From Tilletiaria anomala UBC 951 (Eukaryota; Basidiomycota; Exobasidiomycetes; Georgefischeriales; Tilletiariaceae): 64,000 nucleotides of DNA. A program made the position numbers and the translations under genes. Below the pieces are notes generated by a model. It worked only from the letters and a program-made list of their open reading frames with translations, did not search any database and was not told the DNA's origin. The stretch is from assembly GCF_000711695.1 (NCBI RefSeq), contig NW_013547015.1, positions 62,001-126,000 of the forward strand, given 5' to 3'. Below, one piece after another: positions 47,842 through 60,600 of the stretch (position 1 is its first letter; every line of letters begins with the position of its first letter).

Positions 47842-49314
47842 ATGAGCACGCAGCCAGCAGCAGACCGCGCGCCCGGCGCCGCCTCGATGTCGACGTCGTC
47901 AGTGACACTCGATGCAGGCTCGCGCACACGCACGATCAACCTCGGTGCCGGGCCATCCATGCTGCCCACGCCGGTCCTCTTTTCCGCCTCTCAGGCACTG
48001 GTCGACTACCAGAACCTGGGAATGGGTGTAACGGAGATCTCGCATCGTTCCTCCACATTCCAGAAGATCGTCGAGGAGGCGGAGCAGGATTTGCGCCAGC
48101 TGCTCGGCATCAGTGACGAGTTCGCCGTCTTCTTCACCCAGGGCGGCGGCACGGAACAGTTTAGCGCCGTCGCTCTCAACCTGATGGCAAGGCACATGGC
48201 CAAGTACCCAAAGTACTGGCAGCGCCAGCAAGCTTCGATCGCAAAAGCTGCAGCCGCGGCCACTGGGGCCGATGGACCCAGCCAACTGCGGCCGTGCGGC
48301 CCACCAGCAGACTATGCAATCTCAGGCTCGTGGTCTGCCAAGGCATCCAAGGAAGCCAGTCGCCTCGGGTTCGATTCGCGCGCCGTCTTTGACTCGCGAA
48401 AGGATGTGGAAGGGTCACAAGGGAAGTTCGGCGCGATACCGCCTGTACACACCTGGCGCCTCTCTCCCATCTCATCAACGGATGATGGAGTGGATGCGCC
48501 ACCTGCATTCCTCTACTACTGCGATAACGAGACTGTCGATGGCGTTGAGTACAATTTTCCCTCGAACGACACGTCCGATGGCGGCGGCAAGCGCGGGTTC
48601 CCGGTCGACGCGCTACCTGCCTCGTACGTAGCCAACGTGCCGCTCGTCGCAGACATGTCTTCCAACATCCTCTCGCGTCGCATCCCGCACCTCTCCTCCC
48701 ATGCGCTCATCTTTTTTGGCGCGCAAAAGAACGTCGGACCGTCAGGCGTGACAATCGTGATCGTCAAGCGCCAATTCATTGTCGACCCGGATGAGGCCCT
48801 GCGCGCGGCAGGCCTCTGGTCCGCGCCGCGTATCCCGACGACACTGGTGTACAAGAACCTGCTGGACAACAGCAGCCTGTACAACACGCCACCAATGTTC
48901 AGTATCTACGTCAGCGGCCTCGTATTCAAGGACCTGCTCCAACCCGCCCATGGAGGCGTGCACGGCGCAGAAGAGCGCAGCGAGCAAAAGGCACACGCCA
49001 TGTACAGCCTGATCGACAGCAGCCTCGTCTTCGTACCGACGGTGCGCCAGAAGGAGGTGCGCAGCAGGATGAACGTCACATTCCGCCTGCAGCGGCCACC
49101 GCAGTCTGGCGGGGCAGCAGCAGGCCCAGACGAGCAGCTTGAAGCCGCCTTCGTCAAGGCGTGCGCTGCGGCGGGCATCGTGCAGGTCAAAGGGCATCGC
49201 AGCGTTGGCGGCATCCGAACCAGTCTATACAATGCCGTCACGCTCGAGCAGACCGACAAGCTCGTACAAGTCATGCGCGACTTTGCCGCGCAGGTCGAGG
49301 CGGGCAAGGTGTAG
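47842..49314 (+). CDS. SER1: Phosphoserine aminotransferase
   Basis: This PLP enzyme converts 3-phosphohydroxypyruvate and glutamate to phosphoserine, the second step of serine synthesis, in the cytosol. A single exon of 490 aa from the ATG at 47842; an in-frame ATG at 47713 would add 43 residues with no clear role. The N-terminus of the fold is TINLGAGPSMLPTPVLF, then GMGVTEISHRSSTFQKIVEE and FFTQGGGTEQFSAVALNL. The PLP lysine is in IFFGAQKNVGPSGVTIVIVK. Substrate-loop residues are in YYCDNETVDGVEYNFP, and the C-terminus has GHRSVGGIRTSLYNAV. It is longer than yeast Ser1 (395 aa) because of the N-terminal region and an Ala/Ser-rich insert after KYPKYWQRQQ, where fungal homologues vary. It is convergent with the VTT gene, 136 bp away. 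Confidence 0.95.
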   Translation: MSTQPAADRAPGAASMSTSSVTLDAGSRTRTINLGAGPSMLPTPVLFSASQALVDYQNLGMGVTEISHRSSTFQKIVEEAEQDLRQLLGISDEFAVFFTQGGGTEQFSAVALNLMARHMAKYPKYWQRQQASIAKAAAAATGADGPSQLRPCGPPADYAISGSWSAKASKEASRLGFDSRAVFDSRKDVEGSQGKFGAIPPVHTWRLSPISSTDDGVDAPPAFLYYCDNETVDGVEYNFPSNDTSDGGGKRGFPVDALPASYVANVPLVADMSSNILSRRIPHLSSHALIFFGAQKNVGPSGVTIVIVKRQFIVDPDEALRAAGLWSAPRIPTTLVYKNLLDNSSLYNTPPMFSIYVSGLVFKDLLQPAHGGVHGAEERSEQKAHAMYSLIDSSLVFVPTVRQKEVRSRMNVTFRLQRPPQSGGAAAGPDEQLEAAFVKACAAAGIVQVKGHRSVGGIRTSLYNAVTLEQTDKLVQVMRDFAAQVEAGKV

Positions 49315-49450
49315 CGAGCGTGTAGTCCATTAGCATGTAGATACAGTAGATCAAAAGTTTTTAACTATGATACAATCGTGTAGCCCCTTGAAACAAGCGG
49401 AACAGTGCCCTGAGGCCAGCCTGGAGCGCCCAGCGCCGACTCCCATGCGA

Positions 49451-51522
49451 TCAGTGATGGTTGTTGCTCAAACCGAGTACTTTCGCTGCCTTGTTCGTCA
49501 CATTGCCGATTCCGAGCGTGCGGGCAGCCTTGCTCGCCTGAAAGATCGACGCGGACCCGGCACGTCGTTGCTCTGCGCGGTCCGGGAACCTGCCACGCGC
49601 AGAGAAGCCGCCGTCGTACTCGTCGTCATCGGCATCCGAGTCGAATGGGTTCTGCATGACATCGTCCGCATCGCACTCGCGCTCGATGGCAGTAAGCGCG
49701 TGCCGCATCGCCTGCGGCGGATGCCACGGCGAGCTGGTGTCTTCTGCGCCGCTGATGCGGACACGCGGGGTGAGCTTTCCAATGGTGATGGAGGGCAGCT
49801 CGTCATCCGACCTCTGTTCTTCTTCGTTGGCATCATCGTAAAGAGGGCTGGCGGTCCCCGAGCAGGCTGTCCCGCGGGAATGCGAAGACCAAGGCCTCCG
49901 CGCCGGGCGACCAGTCGCGCCGCCTGCATTCAATACGGTGCGCTCCCCTTCCTCTCCCGGCAGCGCGATTTCGCCGTGCCCCTGCGGCTCCTCGAGCGGC
50001 GCCGCGCCCGAGAAGCGCCGCACGGCGATCGGCGTCATGACCGCGACGCAGACGCCGGCGAGAAGGAAGAAGTTCTGCCAGCTAGCCAGGTGGAAGTCGT
50101 CCGGCGACGTCATCTCGTCCAGCTTGGCGCCGATCGTCACGTGGATAAACGAGATGGCCATCACGCCAACGGCTGTGCTGAGCCAAAACAGTGGGATGGA
50201 GATGCCGAGGTGCGGGGCGATCACGTTCACCACCCAGTGTGGCGGTAAAGGCAGATGCCGAATGAAGACGAGGTAGGAGAACAAGTTGGACTGCGCGCTG
50301 ATGCGCCGCTGCCAGCTGTCGACGCGCGTCTTCCATGAGGGGACAGCTACGAAGACCTCACCCATCTGCCGGCTGATCACGTAGCAGATCGTTGCGCCAC
50401 TTGCGATGCTCTGATGATCGTGATCATGCGAATGTAGCACTCATAAGACTCTGCACGCAAGCTCTCCAACGCCAAATCGGATGGTCGGACTCACGCAAAT
50501 GACGATCGGGAGTGAGAGTGCAACGCCCCAGATGGCACCTGCGAGGATGCTGAGATACATGGATCCAGGGATGGAGAACGCTTGGAGGCTGTGATGGATG
50601 GCGAGCGTTTGGGTATGTCAGTAGAACAATCCAAAAGCGCCACAGGTTGGGTCACCCGCCTGACGCACAACAAGTAGATGACCTCCCAGCAGACAAACAC
50701 TCTAAAACCATGATGTGTCTTGTAATGTTGAAGTACGCCATTGAGCGCTTTGAATTCTTCGAATGACCGCGGAATCTTGAATGCAGGTCGGTCCGCCCTG
50801 CGCACAAGCAGTCGGTGCGCGCATCAGTGTTGAACATGGAGCTCGCCTGCACAAGCGTGTTATATGCGCAGAGTACGGAACTGCAAAACTCACTCATCTA
50901 TTTCTGGAAGCCCGAGCCACAGAGTGCAGAAGAGAGCGACGAAGCAGATCATGAACAGGAGTAAGATCTGACTGCCGACCCTTACAAGCACCCTTCGACG
51001 CTCCTGTATGATCATCGCCTTCGTCTCGGCGTTGGCAGCATCATCCTCGTTACCATTGATGGTGATGCGCACGGTTTGATGCTGTGGTACAGGGGTACCA
51101 GAGAGGTCGGTCCAGTGTGCCTCGTCGTCGCTGTCGGAGTAGGGCCGCGGTAGGTCAGGTCGCGCAAAGCGACTGCCAGTAATGGTATTCCGGATCTCTG
51201 GCTCGTCGTCATCGCCATCACTGCTGTCAGGAAGAGCCGCAGCGTTGCCCAGGATCAACCTAGAATTGTTTTCCGTATCGGCGGCAAACGGCGAGGGCAA
51301 GGACGGGGCGGGCCCACCACCATTGGCGAGGGTCTTGAGCGAGTGCTTCGAGACGAACGATGCGTCGTCGTCCACCTCGGAGATGGCGTCCGATTTGGAG
51401 ACAAGAGCGGATCTGTCGATATCCATGGCTCTTGTTTTCCCTGCAATTTCTAACCCTCCTCCTCCTCCAGCAGCACTGGTGTAAGCGAGCCCAGCGGCCG
51501 CAGTGCTAGCGGAGCCACTCAT
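49451..51522 (-). CDS. VTT/DedA-domain membrane protein (TVP38/TMEM41 family)
   Basis: A multi-pass membrane protein. Four exons keep phase: 51522-50894, 50797-50669, 50588-50495 and 50410-49451, giving 603 aa. The first ~175 residues are acidic and Ser-rich (DRSALVSKSDAISEVDDD), then comes a membrane helix (ILLLFMICFVALFCTLWLG). The VTT core shows AFSIPGSMYLSILAGAIWGV and, after an intron, SIASGATICYVISRQMG, then WQRRISAQSNLFSYLVFIRH with LPLPPHWVVNVIAPHLGI and SFIHVTIGAKLDEMTS, the family's re-entrant-loop and Gly-rich patterns. Related TMEM41B/VMP1 proteins are phospholipid scramblases of the ER, and TVP38 proteins are Golgi/vacuole. The ~190-residue C-terminus is disordered with acidic patches. 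The start chosen is the ATG at 51522; an in-frame GTG-led extension upstream is unlikely. Confidence 0.88.
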
Positions 51523-53322
51523 GAATATCCTTGCCGCGGCGGGTTGCCGGATCGAAAGGACGTTGCTAGACGTGATCTGGCGGGAGGGGTGCCTCCCGCT
51601 GCCGCAATCGTGCACCTTTCGTAGGCTCCCTTGCAATAGATGATTGGCGAGGTCTACACCAAGCGAACCGAGGTAGCTTTCGGCCCTTGTCCATGCGCAT
51701 GTTTGTGGACGTACAACGTCACAAATGGTCATTTTCCATCACATACGCATACTAGTATATATGGAGCTGCTGCACACGGGCCAAACGTGGCCGCTGAGCC
51801 GCCCAGCTGCCGTGGGGGGGGAGGCACTTGACGAGTGTCGTATCGTGATATCTGTCGCCCCCTTGCCTTTGTCCGCACAATCTCGATGTAACTCCCGCTG
51901 CGACGCGTCGCGCTCTTTCTTTCCAGCGAAAAGCGACCAAAAAGAAAGAATGTGAGAGAGCCGTGTGATGAGCGCTTCGTTGGATGCCTACTGCTTTGAA
52001 CTCATCGCGCTGCTCGCAACCGCGTCGGCTTGCTCGCACTGCTCATCGATATGTTTTAGCCATTCGGGGGTTAGAGGACAGCCTCCGACGACTTTCAAGC
52101 TGGCGCAGCGAAAAGGGAGCGGCAAACCTGGGGTATAAATGACGCGAGTTGTGCGAGAGCGACTGCAGAAGAGGCCAGATCGGACGTCGCGCTGTGGCCC
52201 GTGAGCGGGCCGGCACGCGATGAAGACGAGGAAGATGCGAATGCCGCATCGAGCCTGCGTGAAGAGAGGCGAAGCGATGATTATAGAACACGGTAATTCT
52301 ATCGAGATGATGCGCTGCCTTGCAGCCCGCTATCCTGATTCTGGCCGCACACCGAACGATGCCGCGACACCCCAAAGTGGTACCATTACTAATCTCCGTG
52401 CAACGCCCAGTTATGCAGCATGCAGGTTCAAGCCTTCATGCCCTCCCAAGTTTCAAGGGCGATGATAAAGCGCAAGCAACGACGCCAAAACAGTTCTTTT
52501 GGGACACACGACATCGAAGCCCTGCTCAGCTCAGCATCCGATGTCAAGCAAAATTGGCTTGTCGCCTCTTCGCTCCCTTGCCAAGCGGGTCCCTGCGGAT
52601 TTGCGAATTGATTAGTGTTCCCGTCGTTCCTTCTACAAGCACCACAGGTATATCCTTTTTCCCCGTCTACATCTCCACAAGTGTCCTCAAGAAATCAATC
52701 TCTCCGCAACAAACTTTGCGCGGCTTACATATTGTTGACTAAGCACGTGGGCAACTCGGGCAGTCAGACTTGCCCTGTAATGAGAAGCGTCTAACGTTGT
52801 GCCTGTGGCTGGTGGGCTTCCGAACATGTCAGAAGAAGGTGGTAGCGGCTTGTACCAGAGCGGCGGAGTGGGGGTTGCTGGGCTGCGCGAGTGAAAAAGG
52901 AGACATCGACCATCCATGCTCGCTCTCACGCACGGCCGAGTTTGCCAGCTTGCAGCCATCCTTCTTTGCCATGTCTCTTCGTCCTTTCTCTATAAAGACG
53001 TATCCTTTCCTTGCCCTCACCCTTTCTTTCAGTACTTTCATCTCTTACTTTGTCAAGCCCAACGCCGCGTCCCTGGCAGTTGTGTCAGCGCCGTCTTCTC
53101 ATCGTCTTCCTCCTTCTTTCCTCTTCTACTCCCTCGCGAGCGCCTGCCTGTCTCTGTCTCTGACCAGCACGCCATATCTTGAAGACTGCCTTGCCCACAA
53201 CATTAGAAGATAGAAAGACTCATCCCAGCATAGCAGCGCTCCCACAACGTAAATCTCCTCCTTTCTCCTCTCGTTGTGCGCGCACACACTCTCAGTAGTA
53301 ATATACTTTGTCAACTTTCAAG
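51523..53322. promoter_or_regulatory. Divergent intergenic region VTT gene / PUF gene
   Basis: 1.8 kb between divergent genes. From about 52980 to 53310 the + strand is strongly CT-rich (TTCCTCCTTCTTTCCTCTTC and similar), the usual look of a long 5' leader before a fungal gene, here the PUF gene. No supported coding. Confidence 0.5.
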
Positions 53323-56099
53323 ATGCAACAGAACACCAGTCATCATCGTTCTCAAGCTGCTGACGATGATGGACGCCAAATTGGCCCCATGCGTACTCCG
53401 TTGGCTCAGCAGCAGGACTTGGCACCTGATTCAGCCATGTCGCAGACACAAGAGCTTCCACCGCCCGGTACCCAAGCTTTCAAGCTGTCTGGCCTGGCCA
53501 GCATTCCCCCGCTGAGCCTGCCGCATCCTTCGAGCCTGCAGCAGCACATTAGAAGCAAGACCGAGCAGCCGTCCGCTTCGCCACCACAGCATCACCTTGT
53601 TCACGACCCTTTTGGCTTCAATCGCAACCGCCACGTGGCCGCGGGTGCTGGCGGTATCAGCAGCAGCGACGGTGGTATACAGCCAGCACCTGACGTCTTC
53701 TCTCAGCGTCCGCCGCACAGCGACCCTGCATACGACATTCGCATGGGTATAGGAGGCCCTCTGGATGACACGGGCATCTCATCGCCATGCGACACGGTCC
53801 CGCCTCATGCTAGATCGCAGACTGCAGCCACGGATGAGGCAGCGCTCAGCTATGGTATTTCTGACGGCCGCACAGCATACAGCCAGCGTCTGCATGAGCC
53901 CCAGGTCGGCGCGTCATCCCTTCAGTCGGGTTTCACGGTATCTATATTTCCAAGAACAGCTTCCGTCGAGCCTAGAGAACTGAATCGTAACACACAAGGC
54001 GCCCATGTCGGCGAGCACAGCGTCCTGCCAGTGTCTGTTTCTGCTGCTGTTGGGAGTGCTCTCCGCCTGCACGATCATAGCACTGACGCATCTCAGCACG
54101 GTGGCTCTGGCCTTGGCACTGCTGGACTCGGCACAGGCTGGACCTCCTTCGACACCAGCGGTGCAAAACAGGCCGAGGCCTCCACCAGCGGTACCCTCGT
54201 CTCAAGCATCGATTTGGATGAACAGATGCGCAAAGATGAGAGCAGAATTTTTCACTCGACGCCTCCAGGACCCACGCGTGCCGAGATGCTCAGGTACAAC
54301 CCGCCCATTGCGTCGACTCCGCTGAGTGGCAAAGTCATGCGCATGAACCCTCACGTCCGGCAATCGACCAACAGCACTGTATCCCTTGGCTCGGACTCGG
54401 ACAGCGTGCAGCAAGCCCAGGTGAGCGGGTCCCTACCGTGCGCCAATCCTGGAAATTAATTCTGATTGACATGAGAACCCCCAACAGGCGGAGTTCGACC
54501 TGCGCAAAGAGAATTCAGAGCTGCGCTCCCTCGTCGGCAAAATTGCAGCGCAGCTTGACTATGCCCATGCGCAACTTCATGTCGCGAACGAACAGATTCA
54601 GCGTCAACACCCTATTCAAGGAACTTCGAGAGACTCTGCGAGCCTGTCGCAAGGCGGCGGACCGAGACCCGTTCCGATGATCAATCCTGCTTTGCATGCT
54701 GCTCTTATGCAGGGTGGACAGCCGTTTCTGCCTGTTTCGTCTGCCAACGCTGCCGCCACGGCTGGAACACCGCCGAACGCGCAGCAGCTGTCTGTCGTAA
54801 GTCACACTTCGCTGCTGCATTCTTCTGCCCCGTCCAAGCAATCGCCGGCACTCCTGTTTCGTCCTACCTTCAACACACCTGCTCAAGAAATTAGCTCGGC
54901 CACAACCCCACCGAGAATCGCGGCTCCTGCAGCGACCAGCAGGTCTGGTGCGGACAGATGGGCTGCGCTGAAGGAGGACGGTCCGATCAGAAGACGAGAT
55001 ACAGAAACGTCAGCGGAGACTCTGATCGCCCAGGTTCTCTCTGGCCGCAATGGACAAGATACGTCGATATTTCTTCAGCAGCAGCTCAAAAACTGCACAG
55101 ACGAACGCAAGAAGGCTATCGTCAAGGCGATGAAGCCCGTACTCATCGCTCTGTGCGAGGACAAGCACGGCAACTTTCTGGTCCAGCGTGCGATTGGAGT
55201 CGACGCATCCCTCGCTTGGGACCTCAAGGAGAGATTTGTCGACCTGGCGCTGTCGCAATTTGGTTGTCACGTGGTGCAGCGAGTGCTTGACGAGGAAGAA
55301 CCCATTAAAATGGCGGTAGTTGAAGCATTGCTTTCGGACCGTCTCATGGACACGCTCGCAGCTCGTAGCTCGGTGCACATCTGGCAGAAGGCACTGGAGA
55401 TCACCTGGACCCAAGCCTCATTCCGCGCCAAGATCTTCCAAGTCCTTAACGATAGTCTTCGTGCGAAGTGGGCCCTAACAGCCATGCAGGAGACTGGGAG
55501 CATTATCTGCCAAAACATTTTCGAGAGCGCCGATGCCAGCGAGAAGGGAGAGTGCATCCGGGAGATTCTCGAGCGTATCCCCGACTGCGCCAACAACCAG
55601 TGGGGTGTCTGGGTCGTGCAGCATATGATCGATCACGGTGAACCAGAGACCCGGCAGACCGTTTTTCAGCGGCTACTCGAGCAAGCGGTGCAGCTCACGC
55701 TCTCGCAGTATGGCCAGAAGGCGATCATGACAGCTCTCAAGACGAACGATCCTGCGTTCATGGTGCCTTATGTCGATATCCTGTGCAACAGAGACGGAGG
55801 CGGCCAGGCGTCCGGCACGTCGAGCCGCCGCTCGGTCTTGATCGACATTGCCTGCGTCCCGCAGGGATTCAACATTGTCACACAGCTGCTCACCAACGTC
55901 GACATGGAGCAGCGCGAGCGCATCGTCTCCACCGTGCGTCGCAACTCGGTCTTCCTGAAAGGCAGCAAGGCAGGCTTACGCGTGCATACATTGTGTGGTG
56001 AGTTTCCGTCGTTTCCACGCTGGCTTTTGAGTTAAGTTTGGCTACTGACGAAGTTGTCACGGTTGCACAGAACGTGCTCGCGCTTACAGCGGATATTGA
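53323..56099 (+). CDS. Pumilio (PUF) family RNA-binding protein
   Basis: A cytoplasmic post-transcriptional regulator that binds 3' UTR elements and promotes mRNA decay or repression. Exons 53323-54420, 54488-55997 and 56071-56099 give 878 aa; the last exon is only 29 nt (ERARAYSGY then stop). The N-terminal ~360 residues are Gln/Ser/His-rich and disordered. A short coiled coil follows (FDLRKENSELRSLVGKIAAQ). The PUF domain runs from about residue 540: ALCEDKHGNFLVQRAI, ALSQFGCHVVQRVLDEEEP, AARSSVHIWQKALEITW, QETGSIICQNIFES, NNQWGVWVVQHMIDHGEPET and LSQYGQKAIMTALKTND. Several repeats keep the NxxxQ/CxxxQ-type recognition triplets while the AARSSVHIWQK and YGQKAIM repeats diverge. The architecture is closer to the divergent fungal PUFs than to canonical Pumilio. 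Target RNAs cannot be predicted by eye. Confidence 0.93.
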
Positions 56100-56233
56100 G
56101 GGGGATGTACTTTTGGCTCATCCTGAATTTCTGTATGCATGAAAGCAGCAACCACAGGTCTGTTTATGTACGAAACGGTACGTGGCAATTGTCGCGCACG
56201 CCTAGATCATGTCTCCGCTCGCAAGTTACCAGA

Positions 56234-57231
56234 TCATTTGTTCGGTTTGAAGGCAATTACACTGTCCTGCCCGAATTCACGCGTGCAGTGATGGATAAGG
56301 TCGTGTAACCCGATGCCTTCGTACCCGACTCCCTCCTTTCCCAGCATGGTCTTGCCGATGGTGACCACTAATGCGTCCACTTGCACTGTCAGCATCGCAT
56401 GTGCCTGTAGCAAGCTGCTGATGACTTCGGAACCGCCTTCGATCATAACAGAGCGGATTCCGTGCTCGTACAACGTCTTCAGCACGGAGGGCCAATCTCT
56501 TGTTGATGCACCTGCAGGCACGTCAGCTACAGTGGCTCCAGCAGCTTGCAAAGCGAGTCTCCGTTCGTGCTCCTGTGAGTCGACTGAGGCATCCGCGGCA
56601 CGGCACACGATCAAAGGTGCCTTCCCTTGGCCAGTTTGAGCATTGCGGATGACCTTACAGTCGGGAGGCGTGCGGCATGTGCTATCTAGAACGATGGGTC
56701 TGGGAAGGCCATCCAAAGCAGGTGGGCTGGCAAGCTGCCGTGCTGAGGAGACGCAGAGATGAGTGCCGGCCAGCTTCACCACGCCGAGTGGTATTGGCTT
56801 ACCATTCAATTGTGGATTATCATTGAGCAGGGTACCAATACCGACAAGAATCCCGTCGTGCATTGCCCGCATCCTGCAGTATACAAAGTACAAGTGCACC
56901 GAGGGGTCAGCCATTCGAGCTCGGGTGAAGCGAGATACGCGCACCACCCTAACACATGAGTCATCTTGAGGCTCTCTTTTCCGCTAATGGCCACCTGTTT
57001 TCCATGTTCGCCCGCGATCTTGCCGTCGAGCGACTGGGCAAACGTGAGCGTCACCCGTGGTCGATCCGCGGTGGTTGCCGGCGACGGCGCATGGCTAAAC
57101 AGTTCCTCGAGAAAGAGCCGCGCATCTTGCTCGACTGCGTCCATTCCACTGTTTAGCAATGGCCATGTCATCGACACGGGACTGCTGCTCCTGCTAGCAG
57201 ATCCTCCTTCTGCCTGCGCATCACTGCCCAT
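56234..57231 (-). CDS. RIB7: 2,5-diamino-6-ribosylaminopyrimidinone 5'-phosphate reductase
   Basis: This enzyme reduces the ribosyl side chain to ribityl in riboflavin synthesis, NADPH-dependent and fungal-type. Exons 57231-56954 and 56873-56234 give 305 aa; the ATG at 57231 starts MGSDAQAEGGSASRSS. Family signatures are RPRVTLTFAQSLDGKIAG, KESLKMTH just before the intron, and RAMHDGILVGIGTLLNDNPQ just after it, then GIRSVMIEGGSEVISSLL and VDALVVTIGKTMLGKEG. The intron (80 nt) begins GTTAGG; an overlapping GT two bases upstream is an alternative donor but breaks phase. Length is near that of yeast Rib7 (244 aa) plus an N-terminal extension. It is convergent with the PUF gene and divergent from dynactin. 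Confidence 0.95.
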
Positions 57232-57640
57232 GAGCAAGTGCGATCCGTGGAGCTATGAAAGCGAGAGCGTCACTTCCGATAAGTTCGAAGGCTGGTGAGC
57301 ATTATTTCATTTCTTTCTTCGTTCTTTCTTTTTCGTTGCGCCGCCTCGCGTCGCGTTTCGAGGACCACATTTGCCAGGGAGTTTGGAGAGTGCAACATCA
57401 AGGTCCGAAATACATGGATTGCGGCATTCCAATGTCCATAGCTTGAGTACTGACCCCATGCGGACCAGACTCACGTTGGCCTGCATTACAATCGAGCAGA
57501 TTGTGAATAAGCGTGCCACTCTGAGCCCGGGATTATGCTGAATGCCAAGTTCGCCAAACGCCAACTCTACTGGTCAAAAGAGCTGCCGTAGTCTGCAACA
57601 AGTGCGTGAAGGCTGCCGAGCTCCTTAGGCGCCCATCAAG
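57232..57640. promoter_or_regulatory. Divergent promoter RIB7 / dynactin p150
   Basis: A 409-bp shared upstream region. It contains a TTTC/CTTT-rich tract at about 57303-57335 (TTTCATTTCTTTCTTCGTTC). No clear TATA box. Confidence 0.45.
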
Positions 57641-60600
57641 ATGACAGCTCCATCGACAGGCCTCATCGAAGGCCTTCGAGTCGAAATTGCCAGCCTGGGC
57701 ATCGGAACTGTGATGTTCAACGGCAAGACGGGCTTCTCAATAGGCAGTTGGGTCGGGATCTGCTTGGACGAACCGAACGGCAAGAATGATGGCTCGGTCC
57801 ACGGGAGAGTCTATTTCGATGCGCCGCCAAACCATGGTGTCTTCGTACGGCCAAGTCAGGTGCACGTGCTACCCGACGATATGCAGAATCCTCGGCCTCC
57901 AAGCAGTTTCGGGGATGCAGCGTCGGAACACGAAATTGACCTCGAACAAATTCAAGTCGGATGTAGCAAAGAAGGCGATTTGCTACGGGAAAGCCCTCCG
58001 CCGCCAGCTACCCCCCGAGGCCCCATGCAAACTGCCACAAACTCATTGCGATCGCTCAGCCGACAGGCCAGTGCCCCTCGCAGGAGCGTCAGTCCGACAA
58101 AGACCTCCGCACCTGTGAGCTGATCGTAAGAAGCGGACCTCATCGGCGCACAAGTGGAAATTGACATGCTTCCGTGCTCACAGTCCAAGGCGTTGATGAC
58201 TCCTGGTCTGCGACCGAGAGGCTCAATAGCTTCGGGGTCTTCCGCGCCGACTACTAGGCCTCCTTCGACAGCTCCAAGGATCGCTTCTCCTATCAACTTA
58301 TCCGCTGCCCGCTCATCGGTCACGACACCCGTCTCACGCCTAGCTCCCGGTGGTCGCCGATCGCCCACAAAGCCAAGCACGGGTCGTCCCACGCCATCAT
58401 CCCGACCGATGTCGGCTCTTTCTTCAGGCGCGAGGCCGTCATCTGCATCCTCGTTCTCAGCTGCCCGAGGAGCGACGTCTGTGTCCACGCCTGCTTCCAG
58501 GACCGCGACCCGGCCCGCAGGGGTCACAACAGCCGGTGCAACCAAAGCTACACCAAGTACGTCAGTGGCAGCACGCTTGCGAGCGACACAACCAGCAGCA
58601 CCGGCGACAACAAATGCAGCGCGTGCAGCACTTCGCCCTGTTCCGACTGCGCGACCTTCCATGCGACCCGTCCCCGCCGTTGGTGTTACATCCAGAGCAA
58701 TTGACGGCGAGAAGAGTACTGCAAGATCCAAGCCTCGCGCTGCGCCGCAGTCCCGTCCCCCACTATCAGCCCCACTGCCCAGCGCACGCAGCGCTGTGTC
58801 TGCTGACAGAGAGTCAGAGTCCGACTTTGGCATGGCATCACCAAGTCTGCGAAAAGCTGCCGCCCTGCGAGCCGCATCGAGGCAAAGCTATGTCGATGGC
58901 GACTTGCTCTCAGATCACGTTCGCTTAGAGGATGCAGAGGACTTAATGGACGGGTCAGTCCAGGATGACGAACAGTTTAGGCGAGATTCGATGGATGCAG
59001 ATGCAGAGCTCGACGGTGATGACACACTGGGGCTGCTCTCGACAAGCGAGCGAGCCGATTTCACTTCTTTAGAAAGCAGACAGCGACAACTTCGAATGCT
59101 AGCAGATTCTGGTATGCAGAAGGAGCTGACGGATCTGCGTAAGAAGGTCACCCTACTGGAGAGGCAGAGGGAAGATGATCGAGAGAAAATGAAGGAGCTG
59201 AAACAGTACAAGGAAGATGCGGACAAATTCTTGTCACAAAAGCCGAAGATGACAGGTGCGCTCACTCACGCGCTGGGTACCAGCAGTATTGATCAACTAA
59301 TGTCCCTCTGCCCTTTACAGAACGCTTGCAGGACCTGGATCAGGATCTCCGCAACTACGAAAAAATGGAGAAGGAGTGGCTTGCTCAAAAAGATTCGTAC
59401 GAATTGCAAATCCAGGATTTGCAAGAACAACTCGAGATGTCGACCCTGGACAAGGAGATGGCCGAAGAGAGAGCTGATGCTGCAGCTGAGGAGCTAGCGC
59501 TAGAGAAAGAGCGCGCAGATGAGCTGCAGATCGATCTGGAAGTTCTGCAGGAGCAACAAGCTGCAGCAGCAGCACCTGAGCTTGCCGAGCCAAGAGCTGA
59601 GGGAGAGGAGCGCGACGAGTCTGAAAAGCCATCGGCCACCATCATTCAACTGGAGAGGCAGAACGAACGACTCAAAGAGGCTTTGGTTCGCTTCCGTGAT
59701 ATCACCAACGAGAGTGACACAGTGCAAAAGCGCAAGATCGCAGAAATGGACAAGGAGCTGGCGGCGCTTTCGAATATTCAAGCTCAATATGAGACTGCTT
59801 CAGCACGTCTTGCTGATTCAGAAACTCTGATTGAGGATCTCAAGTTGCAGCTTGATGACGCGTTGCATGCAGAGGAGATGCTGGAGGAACTCACAGAGCG
59901 AAACCTCAGCTTAAGCGAAAAAGTAGAAGCAATGAGGGCCATCATTGAAGACTTGGACGCTCTGAAGGAGCTCAATGACGAGCTTGAAGAGACACACATC
60001 GAGACCGAAAAGCAGCTGCAAGAGGAAGTTGACCTGAAAGACATGCAGCTGCGCGAGCAGCGCGTTCGCAACGACACTCTGAATGCCAACATTGCTGATT
60101 ACGAGACGACCTTTGGCCAGTTCCGCGAGCTTATCCTGAACTTACAAAGCGACCTGGAGACCCTGCGGACTGAACGAGCACAGGTCAGGGACAGAGATGA
60201 GCAAGGTGCTGGTGGCGACCTCAACAGTCAGAGCCAGGCAATGCTCAATCTCAACATGAAGCTGCAATCGTCAGTCTTAAAGTCGCAAGCAAAGACAATC
60301 GATCTCGAGCTTGGCAAGCTGGCCGCATCGCAAGCTCAAACGAATTTGGACATTATTAGGCCCTACTTGCCGAGCATTTTCTTCGAGCAGGACGCAGATG
60401 CAGTGAACTCTCTGCTCTTCTTCAAACGCATCGGGCACAAAGCCGACGTCATCAAAGTCGTCGTCGAGACGAGTCATGACATTCAAAACCAGCTAGCTAG
60501 CGGTGCATCAGAATCTCTGATCGCCGTGTGCCAGATGCGTCATTCGCTCGCGCACTTCTCGGCGCTTTCGAAACAGATCGCTGCCATGATCGGTCAAGGG

